The notes under the pieces were generated by a model. It saw nothing but the letters and a program-made list of their open reading frames with translations. It was not told the origin of the DNA and made no database searches. Positions 22,744 to 31,624 of a stretch of DNA of 43,350 nucleotides are shown here, one piece after another (position 1 is the stretch's first letter; each line of letters starts with the position of its first letter). The stretch comes from Campylobacterota bacterium (lineage in GTDB: Bacteria; Campylobacterota; Campylobacteria; Campylobacterales; Hydrogenimonadaceae), in contig JAADEJ010000041.1 of the NCBI GenBank assembly GCA_013153475.1, positions 1 to 43,350 of the forward strand. The letters are read 5' to 3'. A program made the position numbers and the translations under genes.

Positions 22744-23771
22744 GAATTTTGGTCAGCGCGTTGGAACCCTCTGCCAACCTGCATCTAAACTATCTGCTCA
22801 AAAAGCTGGAGGGGGTTGAGATTACGGGTATTTTCGACAGGGCCTTTGGGGAGCCGCTTTACGGCATGGAGACCTTTTCGGTCATGGGCATCGCGGACGC
22901 GGCGGGCAAATATTTTGTGGCCAGGGAGGCGATGGCGCGCATGGTGGAGGAGGCTGACGGGTGTGAGAAGGTTCTGCTTATTGATGCCCCCGCGTTTAAC
23001 CTGCCGCTGGCCAAAAAGCTCAAGCGCCGTTATCCTAATAAAGAGATCATCTACTACATTCTGCCCAAGGTGTGGGCGTGGAAAAAGAGGCGGGCCAAAG
23101 AGGTGGCCCGTCGGTGCGACGTACTGGCCGCCGTTTTTCCTTTTGAGACGCGCTTTTACCCCACGGCCGAGTATGTGGGCAACCCCCTGCTGGATGAGCT
23201 TCACGTCCGCCGCTTGCCGCAGGCGGGAACGACCGCTTTTTTGCCCGGGAGCCGACGTAGCGAGATTACCCGCCTTATGCCCGTCTTTCGGGAGACGGCC
23301 AGGCGGCTACCGGGTAAAAAGGTGTTGGCGATTCCCGCTTTTATGGATGATGCGCGCATTGCGGAGTGGTACGGTGATATTGGCGCGTTTGAGGTGGTGC
23401 GCGACACGCAGGAAGCCGTGGCCAAGGCGGAGTTCGCGTTTGTCTGTAGCGGGACGGCGACGCTGGAGACGGCGCTGATCGGCACCCCTTTCGTGATGGT
23501 TTACATTGCCCGCTCCTGGGAGTACGCTCTGGCCAAACGGCTGGTCAAAATTCCCTACAAAGGGCTGGCCAACATTATTCTGGATTTTGAGGGCGAGGGG
23601 CCCATGCACGAGGAGCTTTTCCAGGAAGAGGTCAATTGCGAGAGGCTTTTGGATCTTTATGAGACGTTGGATCGGGAGGCTTTTGGGCAAAAGAGCCGGC
23701 GGCTTTGGGAGATTTTGGGGCATGGAAGCGCCGAGAGGGTCGCACAGCTGGTGCGAAACGGGTATAATTAA
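22740..23771 (+). CDS. lpxB: Lipid-A-disaccharide synthase
   Basis: Peripheral inner-membrane glycosyltransferase joining UDP-diacylglucosamine and lipid X in lipid A synthesis. The GT19 features are visible: ILVSALEPSANLHLNYL at the start, IDAPAFNLPLAKKLK, YYILPKVWAWKKRRAK, LPGSRRSEITRLMPVF and CSGTATLETALIGTPFVMVY. The start is GTG 22740, overlapping the previous stop (GTGA), with AAAGGA nearby; length 343. The greA promoter lies in its last codons. Confidence 0.94.
   Translation: MRILVSALEPSANLHLNYLLKKLEGVEITGIFDRAFGEPLYGMETFSVMGIADAAGKYFVAREAMARMVEEADGCEKVLLIDAPAFNLPLAKKLKRRYPNKEIIYYILPKVWAWKKRRAKEVARRCDVLAAVFPFETRFYPTAEYVGNPLLDELHVRRLPQAGTTAFLPGSRRSEITRLMPVFRETARRLPGKKVLAIPAFMDDARIAEWYGDIGAFEVVRDTQEAVAKAEFAFVCSGTATLETALIGTPFVMVYIARSWEYALAKRLVKIPYKGLANIILDFEGEGPMHEELFQEEVNCERLLDLYETLDREAFGQKSRRLWEILGHGSAERVAQLVRNGYN
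23763..23768 (+). promoter_or_regulatory. -10 element of greA
   Basis: TATAAT formed by the last Tyr-Asn codons of lpxB. The predicted start is near 23775, with AGAGG before the greA ATG. It allows greA and genes behind it to be transcribed apart from lpxB. Confidence 0.5.
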
Positions 23772-23798
23772 CCAAAAATTTCTCAAAAGAGGCAGTCT

Positions 23799-24290
23799 AT
23801 GCAAAAAGAACCGATGACCGAATACGGATACAAAAAACTGGCCGATGAACTGGAGTATCTCAAATCGACCGCCCGTCCGCAGGTGGCCGAAGAGATCCAA
23901 AAAGCAAGGGAATTGGGCGATCTGAAAGAGAACGCCGAGTACCACGCAGCCAAGGAGAAGCAGGGCCATATGGAGGCCAGGATCGCGGAGTTGGAAGATA
24001 TTCTAAGCCGCGCGCAGGTGGTAGACCCCAGTACCCTGCCGCACAAGCGGGTGAGCTTCGGCTCCACGGTGACGCTGGTGGATTTGGACAGCGACGAGGA
24101 GGTGACCTACACCATCGTGGGCGCCAGCGAGGCCAATCCGGACAGGGGGCTGATCTCCTACCATTCGCCTTTGGCCAAGCAACTGATCGGCAAGGAGCCG
24201 GGTGACGAGGTGACGGTACGCCTGCCCGGCGGCGAGAAGGAGTATGAGATCGATACGGTCTGCTATGAGGAGATCTGCTTTGAGAAATAG
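23799..24290 (+). CDS. greA: Transcription elongation factor GreA
   Basis: Rescues backtracked RNA polymerase by stimulating transcript cleavage. The 163-residue protein has an N-terminal coiled coil (YKKLADELEYLKS onward) with the acidic tip region in ARELGDLKENAEYHAAKEKQ, and a C-terminal FKBP-like domain (VSFGSTVTLVDLDSDEE, then SPLAKQLIGKEPGDEVTV). AGAGG precedes the ATG. The 3' end overlaps argC by 11 bases. Confidence 0.96.
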   Translation: MQKEPMTEYGYKKLADELEYLKSTARPQVAEEIQKARELGDLKENAEYHAAKEKQGHMEARIAELEDILSRAQVVDPSTLPHKRVSFGSTVTLVDLDSDEEVTYTIVGASEANPDRGLISYHSPLAKQLIGKEPGDEVTVRLPGGEKEYEIDTVCYEEICFEK

Positions 24291-25299
24291 CGCCATTCCC
24301 GTCGCCGTCATCGGGGCCAGCGGGTATACGGGGCTGGAGCTGTTGAAGCTTTTGTCGGCCCACCCGGTTTTTGAGATTGTCTACGTGGCCACCAGCGAAG
24401 GGGGCGGTGATACGGCGGCATTGCACGGGGCGCTGGAGGGGGTGGCGGTTCTGCCCGTTGAGAAAGCCGATGCCGAGGCGGTGGCCCAAAAGGCGGAACT
24501 GGCCTTTTTGGCCCTGCCCCACAAGACCGCCATGGGCTTTGCCGCAGGCCTGCGGGTGCGCGGGGTGAAGGTGGTGGACCTGTCGGCGGATTATCGGCTG
24601 GAGCGAAAGACCTACGAGGCCCACTACTGCCCCCACGAAGACCCCGGCCGATTGGATGAGGCGGTCTACGGCCTGCCGGAGTTTTACCGTGAGGCGTTAA
24701 AAGATGCCGAGTTGGTGGCCAACCCCGGGTGCTACCCCACCGCCACCCTGCTGGGCCTGTTGCCCTTTGTGCCCTATCTCAAAGCCGGTGCGCCGGTTTT
24801 CGTGGACGCCAAAAGCGGTGTCAGCGGCGCGGGCAAGAAGCTCTCTGAAACCACCCATTTTGTTACGATCAACGAAAACCACTTCGCCTACAACCCCTTC
24901 AAGCACCGCCACGCCCCGGAGATCGCCGAAAAGGTGCGCCATGTGACGGGGCGGGAGGTGGCGGTGCGTTTTGTGCCCCATCTTCTGCCGGTTACACGGG
25001 GGATGCTGTGCGACATCTATGTGCAGACCGAGGGCGATTTTGATCCCCTGGAGGTATTGCGAAGACGTTATGAGAAGGAGCCCTTTGTGCGGGTGCGCGC
25101 CCGCCCCGTGGATATCAAGAGCGTCTCGGGTACCCACTTTTGCGATCTATTCGCCCTCAAAGAGGGGGATACCCTGCTCATCTCCTCGGCCATCGACAAC
25201 CTGCTAAGAGGTGCGAGCTCCCAGGCGGTGGCCAACGCCAATCTCCTGTGCGGGCTGGATGAGCGCACGGGCCTGCCCGTGCTGGCCTATGTCCCCTGA
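24280..25299 (+). CDS. argC: N-acetyl-gamma-glutamyl-phosphate reductase
   Basis: NADPH-dependent step of arginine synthesis. The Rossmann start VAVIGASGYTGLELLKLL, the catalytic Cys151 in NPGCYPTATLLGLLPF and HRHAPEI are characteristic. I choose TTG 24280 (339 residues) because GAGGAG lies seven bases upstream and the length fits; an ATG at 24265 would add five residues and would include that ribosome site in the coding region. The end overlaps the next gene by 11 bases. Confidence 0.93.
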   Translation: MRNSAIPVAVIGASGYTGLELLKLLSAHPVFEIVYVATSEGGGDTAALHGALEGVAVLPVEKADAEAVAQKAELAFLALPHKTAMGFAAGLRVRGVKVVDLSADYRLERKTYEAHYCPHEDPGRLDEAVYGLPEFYREALKDAELVANPGCYPTATLLGLLPFVPYLKAGAPVFVDAKSGVSGAGKKLSETTHFVTINENHFAYNPFKHRHAPEIAEKVRHVTGREVAVRFVPHLLPVTRGMLCDIYVQTEGDFDPLEVLRRRYEKEPFVRVRARPVDIKSVSGTHFCDLFALKEGDTLLISSAIDNLLRGASSQAVANANLLCGLDERTGLPVLAYVP

Positions 25300-26056
25300 C
25301 CTTCGGCTTCGGGAGGGGGCGTGGCTCATAGCCGACGCCCACTACGCTCCCGCGCGTCCCCAACTCTATCACACCCTCCTGCTTGCCCGCAATAAGGGGC
25401 TGCTGCCCGATCAGATCATACTTTTTGGCGATATTTTTGACCTGCTTTTCGGTGATGCCCCCGTTTCGATTGAACCGAATCGCAAAATGGTCGATCTACT
25501 TATAGAGATTGCCCGGGAACGGGAAGTGATCTATCTGGAGGGCAATCACGACTTCGGTCTGGCCCCTCTTTTTGGCGACGTGATGCGGGTGGTGCCCCGA
25601 ACGGCCCAGCCGCTGATAGCCGAATGGGCCGGAAAACGGTGGGGCTTGCACCACGGCGATCTGTTGGAGGGAAAGGGGTATGAGCTCTATACGGCCCTGA
25701 TACGCAGTCGGGGCGTGGTGCGGGGGCTCAATATCCTGGATCGCCTGACGGGCGGGTCGGTCATGAAAAGATTGAACCGTTACAATCTGGGAAAACAGCC
25801 GTGCAGGAAAATCGTGCGTTTTTATGAGAAGCAAAAGCAAAAAATGGATATATTAATGAGGAAGTACGAGATCGACGGTTGGATAGAAGGCCACTCCCAT
25901 CAGGATATTCAATGGGAGTATGGTAATATAATGTATGTCAATCTCCCGGCTTTTATGTGCGGCGGCGGTATCGGACGGCTTGGCGGTCGTGAAGAGACGG
26001 TTGTCGAACGGATTACGATGAGGGAGGAAAAGGGTTCACATGGCGTCGAAAAATGA
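25289..26056 (+). CDS. Calcineurin-like phosphoesterase, LpxH-like UDP-diacylglucosamine diphosphatase
   Basis: Metallophosphoesterase of 255 residues with all metal motifs in order: LIADAHY, FGDIFDLLFG, LEGNHDFG, LHHGDLLEG and EGHSHQD. In Campylobacterota such proteins serve as LpxH, hydrolysing UDP-2,3-diacylglucosamine to lipid X, the substrate made for LpxB, and lpxB lies three genes upstream. LpxH is the best guess; another phosphatase role is possible. The ATG overlaps the argC end, and its 3' end overlaps cheV by 17 bases. Confidence 0.82.
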   Translation: MSPDLRLREGAWLIADAHYAPARPQLYHTLLLARNKGLLPDQIILFGDIFDLLFGDAPVSIEPNRKMVDLLIEIAREREVIYLEGNHDFGLAPLFGDVMRVVPRTAQPLIAEWAGKRWGLHHGDLLEGKGYELYTALIRSRGVVRGLNILDRLTGGSVMKRLNRYNLGKQPCRKIVRFYEKQKQKMDILMRKYEIDGWIEGHSHQDIQWEYGNIMYVNLPAFMCGGGIGRLGGREETVVERITMREEKGSHGVEK

Positions 26057-26990
26057 TGTATTGCAGGTAGGAACCAACGAACTGGAGCTGGTGGACTTCC
26101 GGATCTTCAAGGAAGAGAACGGCAAGGTCTACGAAGGCATCTACGGGATCAATGTCTCCAAAGTGCGAGAGATCATCAAATATCCCAAACTGACGGAGTT
26201 GCCCGGGGTGCCCGACTTTATCGAGGGGATTTTCGATCTTCGGGGGGTGGTGATTCCGGTGGTCAATCTGGCCAAATGGATGGGGATCAAGACGCCGGAG
26301 AACAAAGAGATCCATCCGCGGGTCATTATCGCCGAGTTCAACAATATTCTCATCGGATTCGTGGTGCATGAGGCCAAGCGGATCCGGCGGATCAGCTGGG
26401 CCGACATCGAGCCCGCCTCCTTTACCTCGGGACAGGGAGTGTTGGACAAGAGCAAGATTACCGGCGTGACGCGGATTGAGGATGACGAGGTTTTGCTGAT
26501 TCTGGATCTTGAGAGCGTGGTGGAGGACCTGGGATTCTACCAACCCGACGTGGACGCGGAGATCAAGATCGACAAATTCAACGGCATGGCGATGGTGCTG
26601 GACGACAGCCTGACGGCCCGCAAGATCGTCAAGGACGCCCTGCAGAAGATGGGTTTTCACGTGGTGGAGGCCAAAGACGGGCAGGAGGCGCTGGAGAAAC
26701 TCAACGAATTGTACGAGCAGATGGGCGATCGCCTGAGCGAGGAGCTGAAGGTGATTGTCTCGGATGTGGAGATGCCCCGGATGGACGGCTTTCACTTTGC
26801 CGCCAAGGCCAAAGACGACCCCCGCTTTTCAAAGATTCCCATTGTCTTCAACTCCTCCATCAGCGATCATTTCAGCGAGGAGCGGGGCAAAGAGGCCGGC
26901 GGCGAGGGCTATATGGTCAAGTTTGACGCCAACGTTTTCTATTCGGAGATCGCCAAGGTCGTCCGGACCCATCACAAGGCGGAAGGATAA
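26040..26990 (+). CDS. cheV: Chemotaxis coupling protein CheV (CheW domain plus receiver)
   Basis: Couples chemoreceptors to CheA and can be phosphorylated. Residues about 15-165 form a CheW-like domain (YGINVSKVREIIKYPKL, then GIFDLRGVVIPVVNLAKWM). The receiver domain follows at about 185-316, with the acid pair in VLDDSLTARKIV, the phospho-acceptor Asp242 in VSDVEMPRMDG and the conserved Lys in YMVKFDA. AAAAGGG lies before the ATG. It precedes cheA by nine bases, the usual order in this phylum. Confidence 0.96.
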   Translation: MASKNDVLQVGTNELELVDFRIFKEENGKVYEGIYGINVSKVREIIKYPKLTELPGVPDFIEGIFDLRGVVIPVVNLAKWMGIKTPENKEIHPRVIIAEFNNILIGFVVHEAKRIRRISWADIEPASFTSGQGVLDKSKITGVTRIEDDEVLLILDLESVVEDLGFYQPDVDAEIKIDKFNGMAMVLDDSLTARKIVKDALQKMGFHVVEAKDGQEALEKLNELYEQMGDRLSEELKVIVSDVEMPRMDGFHFAAKAKDDPRFSKIPIVFNSSISDHFSEERGKEAGGEGYMVKFDANVFYSEIAKVVRTHHKAEG

Positions 26991-26999
26991 GGAAGAGCC

Positions 27000-29489
27000 A
27001 TGGATGAATTTGATGAAATATTAGAGGATTTTCTGGTCGAAGCCTTCGAGATGCTCGAGCAGCTCGACAATGACCTGATCGAGTTGGAGTCATCGCCCGA
27101 CGATCTTGATCTGCTTAACCGGATTTTCCGGGTGGCCCATACCATCAAGGGTTCAAGCTCTTTTTTGAATTTTGATGTCCTGACCCACCTGACCCACCAT
27201 ATGGAGGATGTGCTCAACAAGGCCCGCAAAGGCGAGTTGACCATTACCCCTGAGATCATGGACGTGGTGCTGGAGTCTACCGACAAAATGAAAGCCCTGC
27301 TGGAGCACATCCGCGAAACCGGCAGTGACCAGGGGGCGGTCGACGTGGCGCCCACCGTCAGCCGTCTCGAAGCGATTCTGGGCGGCGGTTCTCCCGCGGA
27401 AGCCGCCGCACCGGCCCAGGAGCCGGCGCCTTCTGCACAGCCCGAACCTGAAGCTGAACCCGAAGAAGAGGAGAAAGATCTCTCCGAGATGAGCGAAGAG
27501 GAGATCGAGGCGGAGATCGAGCGTCTGCTCAAACAGCGCCAGGAAGAGGACCGCAAACGCCGTGAGGCGAAGAAGAAGGCCCAGGAGGCGGGCGAGACGG
27601 TTGAAGAGAGCGGCGAGAAGGATATCTCCGAGATGAGCGAAGAGGAGGTGGAAGCGGAGATCGAACGGCTCCTGAAAGAGCGCCAGGAGGAGGATCGCAA
27701 GCGTCGTGAGGCCAAGAAAAAGGCGCAGCAACAGGCCGCCGCGACCCAGCCGGCGGAGCAAAAGCCCGCTCCCGCTTCCCAACCCGCCGCATCAACGCCG
27801 AAGCCGGCGGCCCAACCGGCCAGAAATACGCCCAAACCCGCCGCCAAAGAGCGCAAGAGTACGGTAGAACAGACTATCCGGGTCGATGTCAAGCGGCTGG
27901 ATGATTTGATGAACCTGATCGGTGAGCTGGTTTTGGGCAAGAACCGCCTGCTCAAAATCTATGATGATGTGGAGGAGCGGTACGAGGGCGAACAGTTTCT
28001 CGAAGAGCTCAACCAGGTGGTCAGCTCCATCTCGCTGGTAACGACCGATCTGCAGATCGCGGTCATGAAGACCCGGATGTTGCCGATCGGCAAGGTCTTC
28101 AACAAATTCCCCCGCATGGTGCGCGACCTGGCCAGGGAGTTGCACAAAGAGATCGAGCTGGTCATCAGCGGGGAAGAGACCGAACTGGACAAGTCGATCG
28201 TCGAAGAGATCGGCGATCCGTTGGTACATATTATCCGCAACTCCTGCGACCACGGTATCGAACCGCCCGAAGAGCGGGTGGCCGCCGGCAAACCGCCCAA
28301 AGGGACGGTGCAACTCAAAGCCTACAACGAGGGCAACCACATTATCATCGAGATTGTCGATGACGGCCGGGGTATGGATCCGGACGTGCTGAAGATGAAA
28401 GCGGTGGAAAAAGGGGTCATCAGCGAGAAAGAGGCGGATCAGATGAGCGACAAGGAAGCCTTTATGCTCATCTTCAAACCCGGTTTCTCCACCGCCGCCA
28501 AAGTGACCAACGTCTCGGGCCGGGGCGTGGGTATGGACGTGGTCAAATCCAATATCGAAAAGCTCAACGGGATTATCGAGATCGAGTCCGAAAAGGGCAA
28601 AGGTACCACGCTCAAGCTCAAGATTCCCCTGACACTGGCCATTATCCAGTCACTGCTTGTCAGCGTGCAGGAGGAGTATTACGCCGTGCCGCTGGCCTCC
28701 GTTCTGGAGACGGTGCGCATCACCCCCGACGAGATTCAAAGCGTCGAAGGGCGCAGCGTGCTGCGGCTGCGTGATGAGGTCTTGCCGCTGGTGCATCTGG
28801 CCGATCTCTTTGACGTGGAGCGGGTCTTTAGTATGGGTGAGCACGCCTACGTGGTCATTATCGGGCTGGCCGAAAGCAAGCTGGGGCTCATTGTCGATTC
28901 GCTGGTGGGCCAGGAAGAGATCGTTATCAAGTCGTTGGGTGAGTATCTCAAAGGCATCGAGGGTATTGCCGGCGCGACCATCCGGGGCGACGGCCGGGTG
29001 ACGCTCATTGTGGATGTGGGGGCTTTGATGGATATGGCCAAGAGCGTCAAAAGCGGTATGCAGAATCTCGACGCCGCCGATGTCAAGACCGAAAAGACCA
29101 AGCCTTCCGATTACAATATTCTGATTGTCGATGACTCCAAAACCGACCGGACCATCATGCGCAAATCGCTGGAGCCTCTGGGCGTGACCATTACCGAGGC
29201 GACCAACGGGGTGGAAGCGCTCAATATTCTCAAAGACGGCAGTACGATTTTCGACGCGGCGTTGGTGGATATCGAAATGCCGCGCATGGACGGCTATACG
29301 CTGGCCAGTGAGATTCGGAAATTCAACAAGTTCAAGCAGATGCCGCTCATTGCCGTCACCAGCCGTACCAACCGAAGTGACAGGCTGCGGGGTGTGGAAG
29401 TGGGCATGACCGAGTATATCACCAAGCCCTACACCCAGGAGTACCTGATGAACGTGGTGGCACGCAATATCAATCTGAATGTGGAGTAG
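27000..29489 (+). CDS. cheA: Chemotaxis histidine kinase CheA with fused receiver (CheAY)
   Basis: Central kinase of chemotaxis, 829 residues. The HPt domain has the phospho-His47 in FRVAHTIKGSSSF. Where a CheY-binding P2 domain is usual, residues about 130-285 are a Pro/Ala-rich and highly charged linker that contains a 37-residue segment twice (159-195 and 207-243). The dimerisation domain begins near 287 (VKRLDDLMNLIGELVLGKNR). The ATPase has its N box at IIRNSCDHGIE (about 410), VDDGRGMD, and GRGVGMDVV (about 507). A CheW-like P5 domain and a C-terminal receiver follow, with Asp757 in VDIEMPRMDG. A CheA-receiver fusion is normal in Campylobacterota. Confidence 0.97.
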   Translation: MDEFDEILEDFLVEAFEMLEQLDNDLIELESSPDDLDLLNRIFRVAHTIKGSSSFLNFDVLTHLTHHMEDVLNKARKGELTITPEIMDVVLESTDKMKALLEHIRETGSDQGAVDVAPTVSRLEAILGGGSPAEAAAPAQEPAPSAQPEPEAEPEEEEKDLSEMSEEEIEAEIERLLKQRQEEDRKRREAKKKAQEAGETVEESGEKDISEMSEEEVEAEIERLLKERQEEDRKRREAKKKAQQQAAATQPAEQKPAPASQPAASTPKPAAQPARNTPKPAAKERKSTVEQTIRVDVKRLDDLMNLIGELVLGKNRLLKIYDDVEERYEGEQFLEELNQVVSSISLVTTDLQIAVMKTRMLPIGKVFNKFPRMVRDLARELHKEIELVISGEETELDKSIVEEIGDPLVHIIRNSCDHGIEPPEERVAAGKPPKGTVQLKAYNEGNHIIIEIVDDGRGMDPDVLKMKAVEKGVISEKEADQMSDKEAFMLIFKPGFSTAAKVTNVSGRGVGMDVVKSNIEKLNGIIEIESEKGKGTTLKLKIPLTLAIIQSLLVSVQEEYYAVPLASVLETVRITPDEIQSVEGRSVLRLRDEVLPLVHLADLFDVERVFSMGEHAYVVIIGLAESKLGLIVDSLVGQEEIVIKSLGEYLKGIEGIAGATIRGDGRVTLIVDVGALMDMAKSVKSGMQNLDAADVKTEKTKPSDYNILIVDDSKTDRTIMRKSLEPLGVTITEATNGVEALNILKDGSTIFDAALVDIEMPRMDGYTLASEIRKFNKFKQMPLIAVTSRTNRSDRLRGVEVGMTEYITKPYTQEYLMNVVARNINLNVE
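27474..27728 (+). repeat. cheA: Tandem duplication inside cheA (two 37-codon units)
   Basis: Units 27474-27584 and 27618-27728 encode segments starting KD(L/I)SEMSEEE and ending REAKKKAQ. They differ at three residues, all conservative (L/I, I/V, Q/E), but at many synonymous third positions. The spacing is 144 bases. The segments are predicted charged helices or coiled coil. Confidence 0.9.
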
Positions 29490-29492
29490 ACC

Positions 29493-29990
29493 ATGAGCAC
29501 GCAACTGGAACAGGTCCTCAAAAAGCAGCAGGAGCAGCAGAAAACGCCGCTGGAAAACGAGATCGAAGAGGTGATCCAACTGGTCGGCTTCATGGTCGGC
29601 GACGAGGAGTTCGCGGTGCCGATTTTGGATATTCAGGAGATCATCAAGCCCATCGAATATACCCGGGTACCCAAAACGCCCGATTACGTATTGGGGGTTT
29701 TCAATCTACGGGGCAGCGTTTTGCCGCTGATTGATCTGCGTATGAAATTTGGGCTTTCCAAATCGAAAGAGAACGAAGATACCCGGTATATGGTCATCAA
29801 ATACAATGACGATATCGCGGGGTTCGTGATTGACCGTTTGACGCAGGCGATGCGGATTCCCGAGCGCTCTATCGACCCGGCCCCCGAAACGATTCACGAC
29901 GAGCAGAACCTGATTTACGGCGTGGGTAAACAGGAGGACAAACTGGTCTCCATTCTCAACGTGGAAGCGTTGCTCAAACGCGACTTCTGA
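29493..29990 (+). CDS. cheW: Chemotaxis coupling protein CheW
   Basis: Scaffolds receptors and CheA in the array. The 165 residues form one CheW domain (FMVGDEEFAVPILDIQEIIKP, GVFNLRGSVLPLIDLRMKF, VDRLT-like FVIDRLTQAMRIP), preceded by a Gln/Lys-rich 25-residue extension (LEQVLKKQQEQQ). It starts three bases after the cheA stop with GGAG upstream, and ends the greA-argC-lpxH-like-cheVAW run. Confidence 0.96.
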   Translation: MSTQLEQVLKKQQEQQKTPLENEIEEVIQLVGFMVGDEEFAVPILDIQEIIKPIEYTRVPKTPDYVLGVFNLRGSVLPLIDLRMKFGLSKSKENEDTRYMVIKYNDDIAGFVIDRLTQAMRIPERSIDPAPETIHDEQNLIYGVGKQEDKLVSILNVEALLKRDF

Positions 29991-29997
29991 TTTCTGT

Positions 29998-30018
29998 TTC
30001 TCCCGTTGTCAGGGAGAA
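29998..30018. terminator. Hairpin between convergent cheW and the MTHFR-family gene
   Basis: TTCTCCC and GGGAGAA form a perfect seven-base stem around seven bases, and a run of six T begins nine bases after it on the plus strand. The T run is farther than usual, so termination is likely but imperfect. The stop codon of the convergent gene lies in the loop. Confidence 0.4.
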
Positions 30019-30926
30019 GCGAGAAGTTTTTTGGCCAGCGTGAAGCGATTGGCCGTCATCATGTGGATTTTGGGATGCTCGTCCAAAAGCTTCTCATAAA
30101 GATGTCGACTCAACTCCAGTCCCGCTTTCTCCTCCTCTTTTTCACCCTGTTGGTGCGCTTCATAGAGCCGGTCCAGCCAGCTTTTGGGTACGTGAATGCC
30201 CGGGACATGGGCTGAGAGAAACTGGGCGGTTTTGAGGCGTGTGACGGGAAAGATCCCCAGAATCAGCGTAGCTTCCGATTTCCCGCTCTCTTTTTTGGCC
30301 TTTTCGAAAAGCTCAAGCAGCATGTGGGCGTTTTCCAGCTCGAAAACCGGTTGGGTAATGACGCCCAGCGCTCCGTGCTCCAGTTTTTTGACAAATTTTT
30401 TCAGCAGGGTTTCGGGCCGTTTGGCGTAGGCGTTGGAGACGGCGAAGGGATAGACGGGTTTGGGTTTGACGCCAAATTCACGTCCGGCGTAGTCGATGCC
30501 GGCGTTAAAGCATTTGATGATATCCAGCAGCATGGTGCTGTCCGCCTCGAAAACCCCTTTGGCGCCGGGCTGGTCGCTGATTTTGGCCGGATCGCCGGTG
30601 AGGGCCAGAATGGCCCGCACGTCGATGCCGTTGGCGCCCAGCAGGTCGCTTTGCAGGCCAATTTTGTTGCGGTCTCTCATGCTCATGGTCGCCAGCACCG
30701 GCTTTTTGAAGCGCTCCTGCAACTGCATGGCGGCGATGACGCTGTTGAACTTGAGTTTGGCCAGCGGATTGTCGGTGGTGCTGAAACCGTCTACCAGATC
30801 GGCCAGACCCAGTTTGGCGATCTGGTCTATGACCGGCTTGAAACTGGCGTCGTGACCGGGGGTGGTCTCAAGGGTGACATAACGCTTTTTGGGGTCGTGA
30901 AGCTTGGCGATCAGTGTGTCGAACAT
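30009..30926 (-). CDS. Methylenetetrahydrofolate reductase family protein
   Basis: A 305-residue TIM-barrel flavoprotein of the MTHFR family, which reduces 5,10-methylene-THF to 5-methyl-THF. Family features are YVTLETTPG at the N terminus, FSTTDNPLAKL, VRAILALTGDPAK, KKFVKKLEHGALGVITQPVF and ILGIFPV. It differs from the classical MetF start (EFFPPK), where TTPG stands in place of FPPK, so the physiological substrate is less sure. It is divergent from serB and has no obvious ribosome site. Confidence 0.75.
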   Translation of the reverse strand: MFDTLIAKLHDPKKRYVTLETTPGHDASFKPVIDQIAKLGLADLVDGFSTTDNPLAKLKFNSVIAAMQLQERFKKPVLATMSMRDRNKIGLQSDLLGANGIDVRAILALTGDPAKISDQPGAKGVFEADSTMLLDIIKCFNAGIDYAGREFGVKPKPVYPFAVSNAYAKRPETLLKKFVKKLEHGALGVITQPVFELENAHMLLELFEKAKKESGKSEATLILGIFPVTRLKTAQFLSAHVPGIHVPKSWLDRLYEAHQQGEKEEEKAGLELSRHLYEKLLDEHPKIHMMTANRFTLAKKLLASP

Positions 30927-30962
30927 ACAAAATCCGTTATCTCGTTGTTATTTTGGTTGGGG

Positions 30963-30992
30963 TATTATATCAAGTTCAAAACGGCCAAGGAG
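30963..30992 (+). promoter_or_regulatory. Putative serB -10 and ribosome site
   Basis: TATTAT (30963-30968) is a plausible -10, and AAGGAG at 30987-30992 lies five bases before the GTG start of serB. The strong ribosome site decides the start. Confidence 0.4.
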
Positions 30993-30997
30993 CGTGC

Positions 30998-31621
30998 GTG
31001 AAACTGGTAGTCTTCGATTTCGATTCCACCCTGATGGACGGGGAGACCATCGACTTTCTGGCGGAGCCTCTGGGTTTCAAGGAGAGGGTGGCGGCCATTA
31101 CCGAGCGGGCCATGCGGGGAGAGTTGGATTTTTTTGAGAGTTTGGTTGAGCGGGTTTCGCTGCTCAAAGGCTTGCCCAAAGAGGAGGTAGAGGCGATTTG
31201 TGCCCGACTGCCGATGATGCCGGGTGCCGAAGAGACGGTGCGGAAACTGAAAGAGCGGGGCTACAAAGTGGTGGTCTTTAGCGGCGGTTTTCGCAGTGCC
31301 ACCCGGCCCGCCGCCGAGAAACTGGGTCTGGATGCCGATTTCGCCAATGTCCTACACGACAAAGAGGGGGTGCTGACGGGCCTGGTGGGCGGCGACATGA
31401 TGTTTGGCTTCTCCAAGGGCGAGATGCTGACGCGCCTGCAAAGTTTGCTTGGCGTGAGCGCCGCCGATACCGTCGCCGTGGGTGACGGGGCGAATGATTT
31501 GAGTATGTTCGCCCACGCCGGCACCCGTATCGCCTTTTGCGCCAAAGAGGTGCTCAAAAAGGAGGCGACGGCCACGGTCGATGAAAAAGACCTGACGCGT
31601 GTGTTGGAGCTGGTGGGATAA
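30998..31621 (+). CDS. serB: Phosphoserine phosphatase
   Basis: HAD-family enzyme for the last step of serine synthesis. The catalytic DFDSTLMDGETID is at the N terminus, VFSGGF holds the motif II serine, the conserved Lys is in FSKGEML, and VGDGANDLSMF is motif III. GTG at 30998 gives 207 residues, matching Campylobacterota SerB, which lacks the ACT-like extension of longer forms. The ABC exporter gene starts three bases downstream of its stop. Confidence 0.95.
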   Translation: MKLVVFDFDSTLMDGETIDFLAEPLGFKERVAAITERAMRGELDFFESLVERVSLLKGLPKEEVEAICARLPMMPGAEETVRKLKERGYKVVVFSGGFRSATRPAAEKLGLDADFANVLHDKEGVLTGLVGGDMMFGFSKGEMLTRLQSLLGVSAADTVAVGDGANDLSMFAHAGTRIAFCAKEVLKKEATATVDEKDLTRVLELVG

Positions 31622-31624
31622 CCC

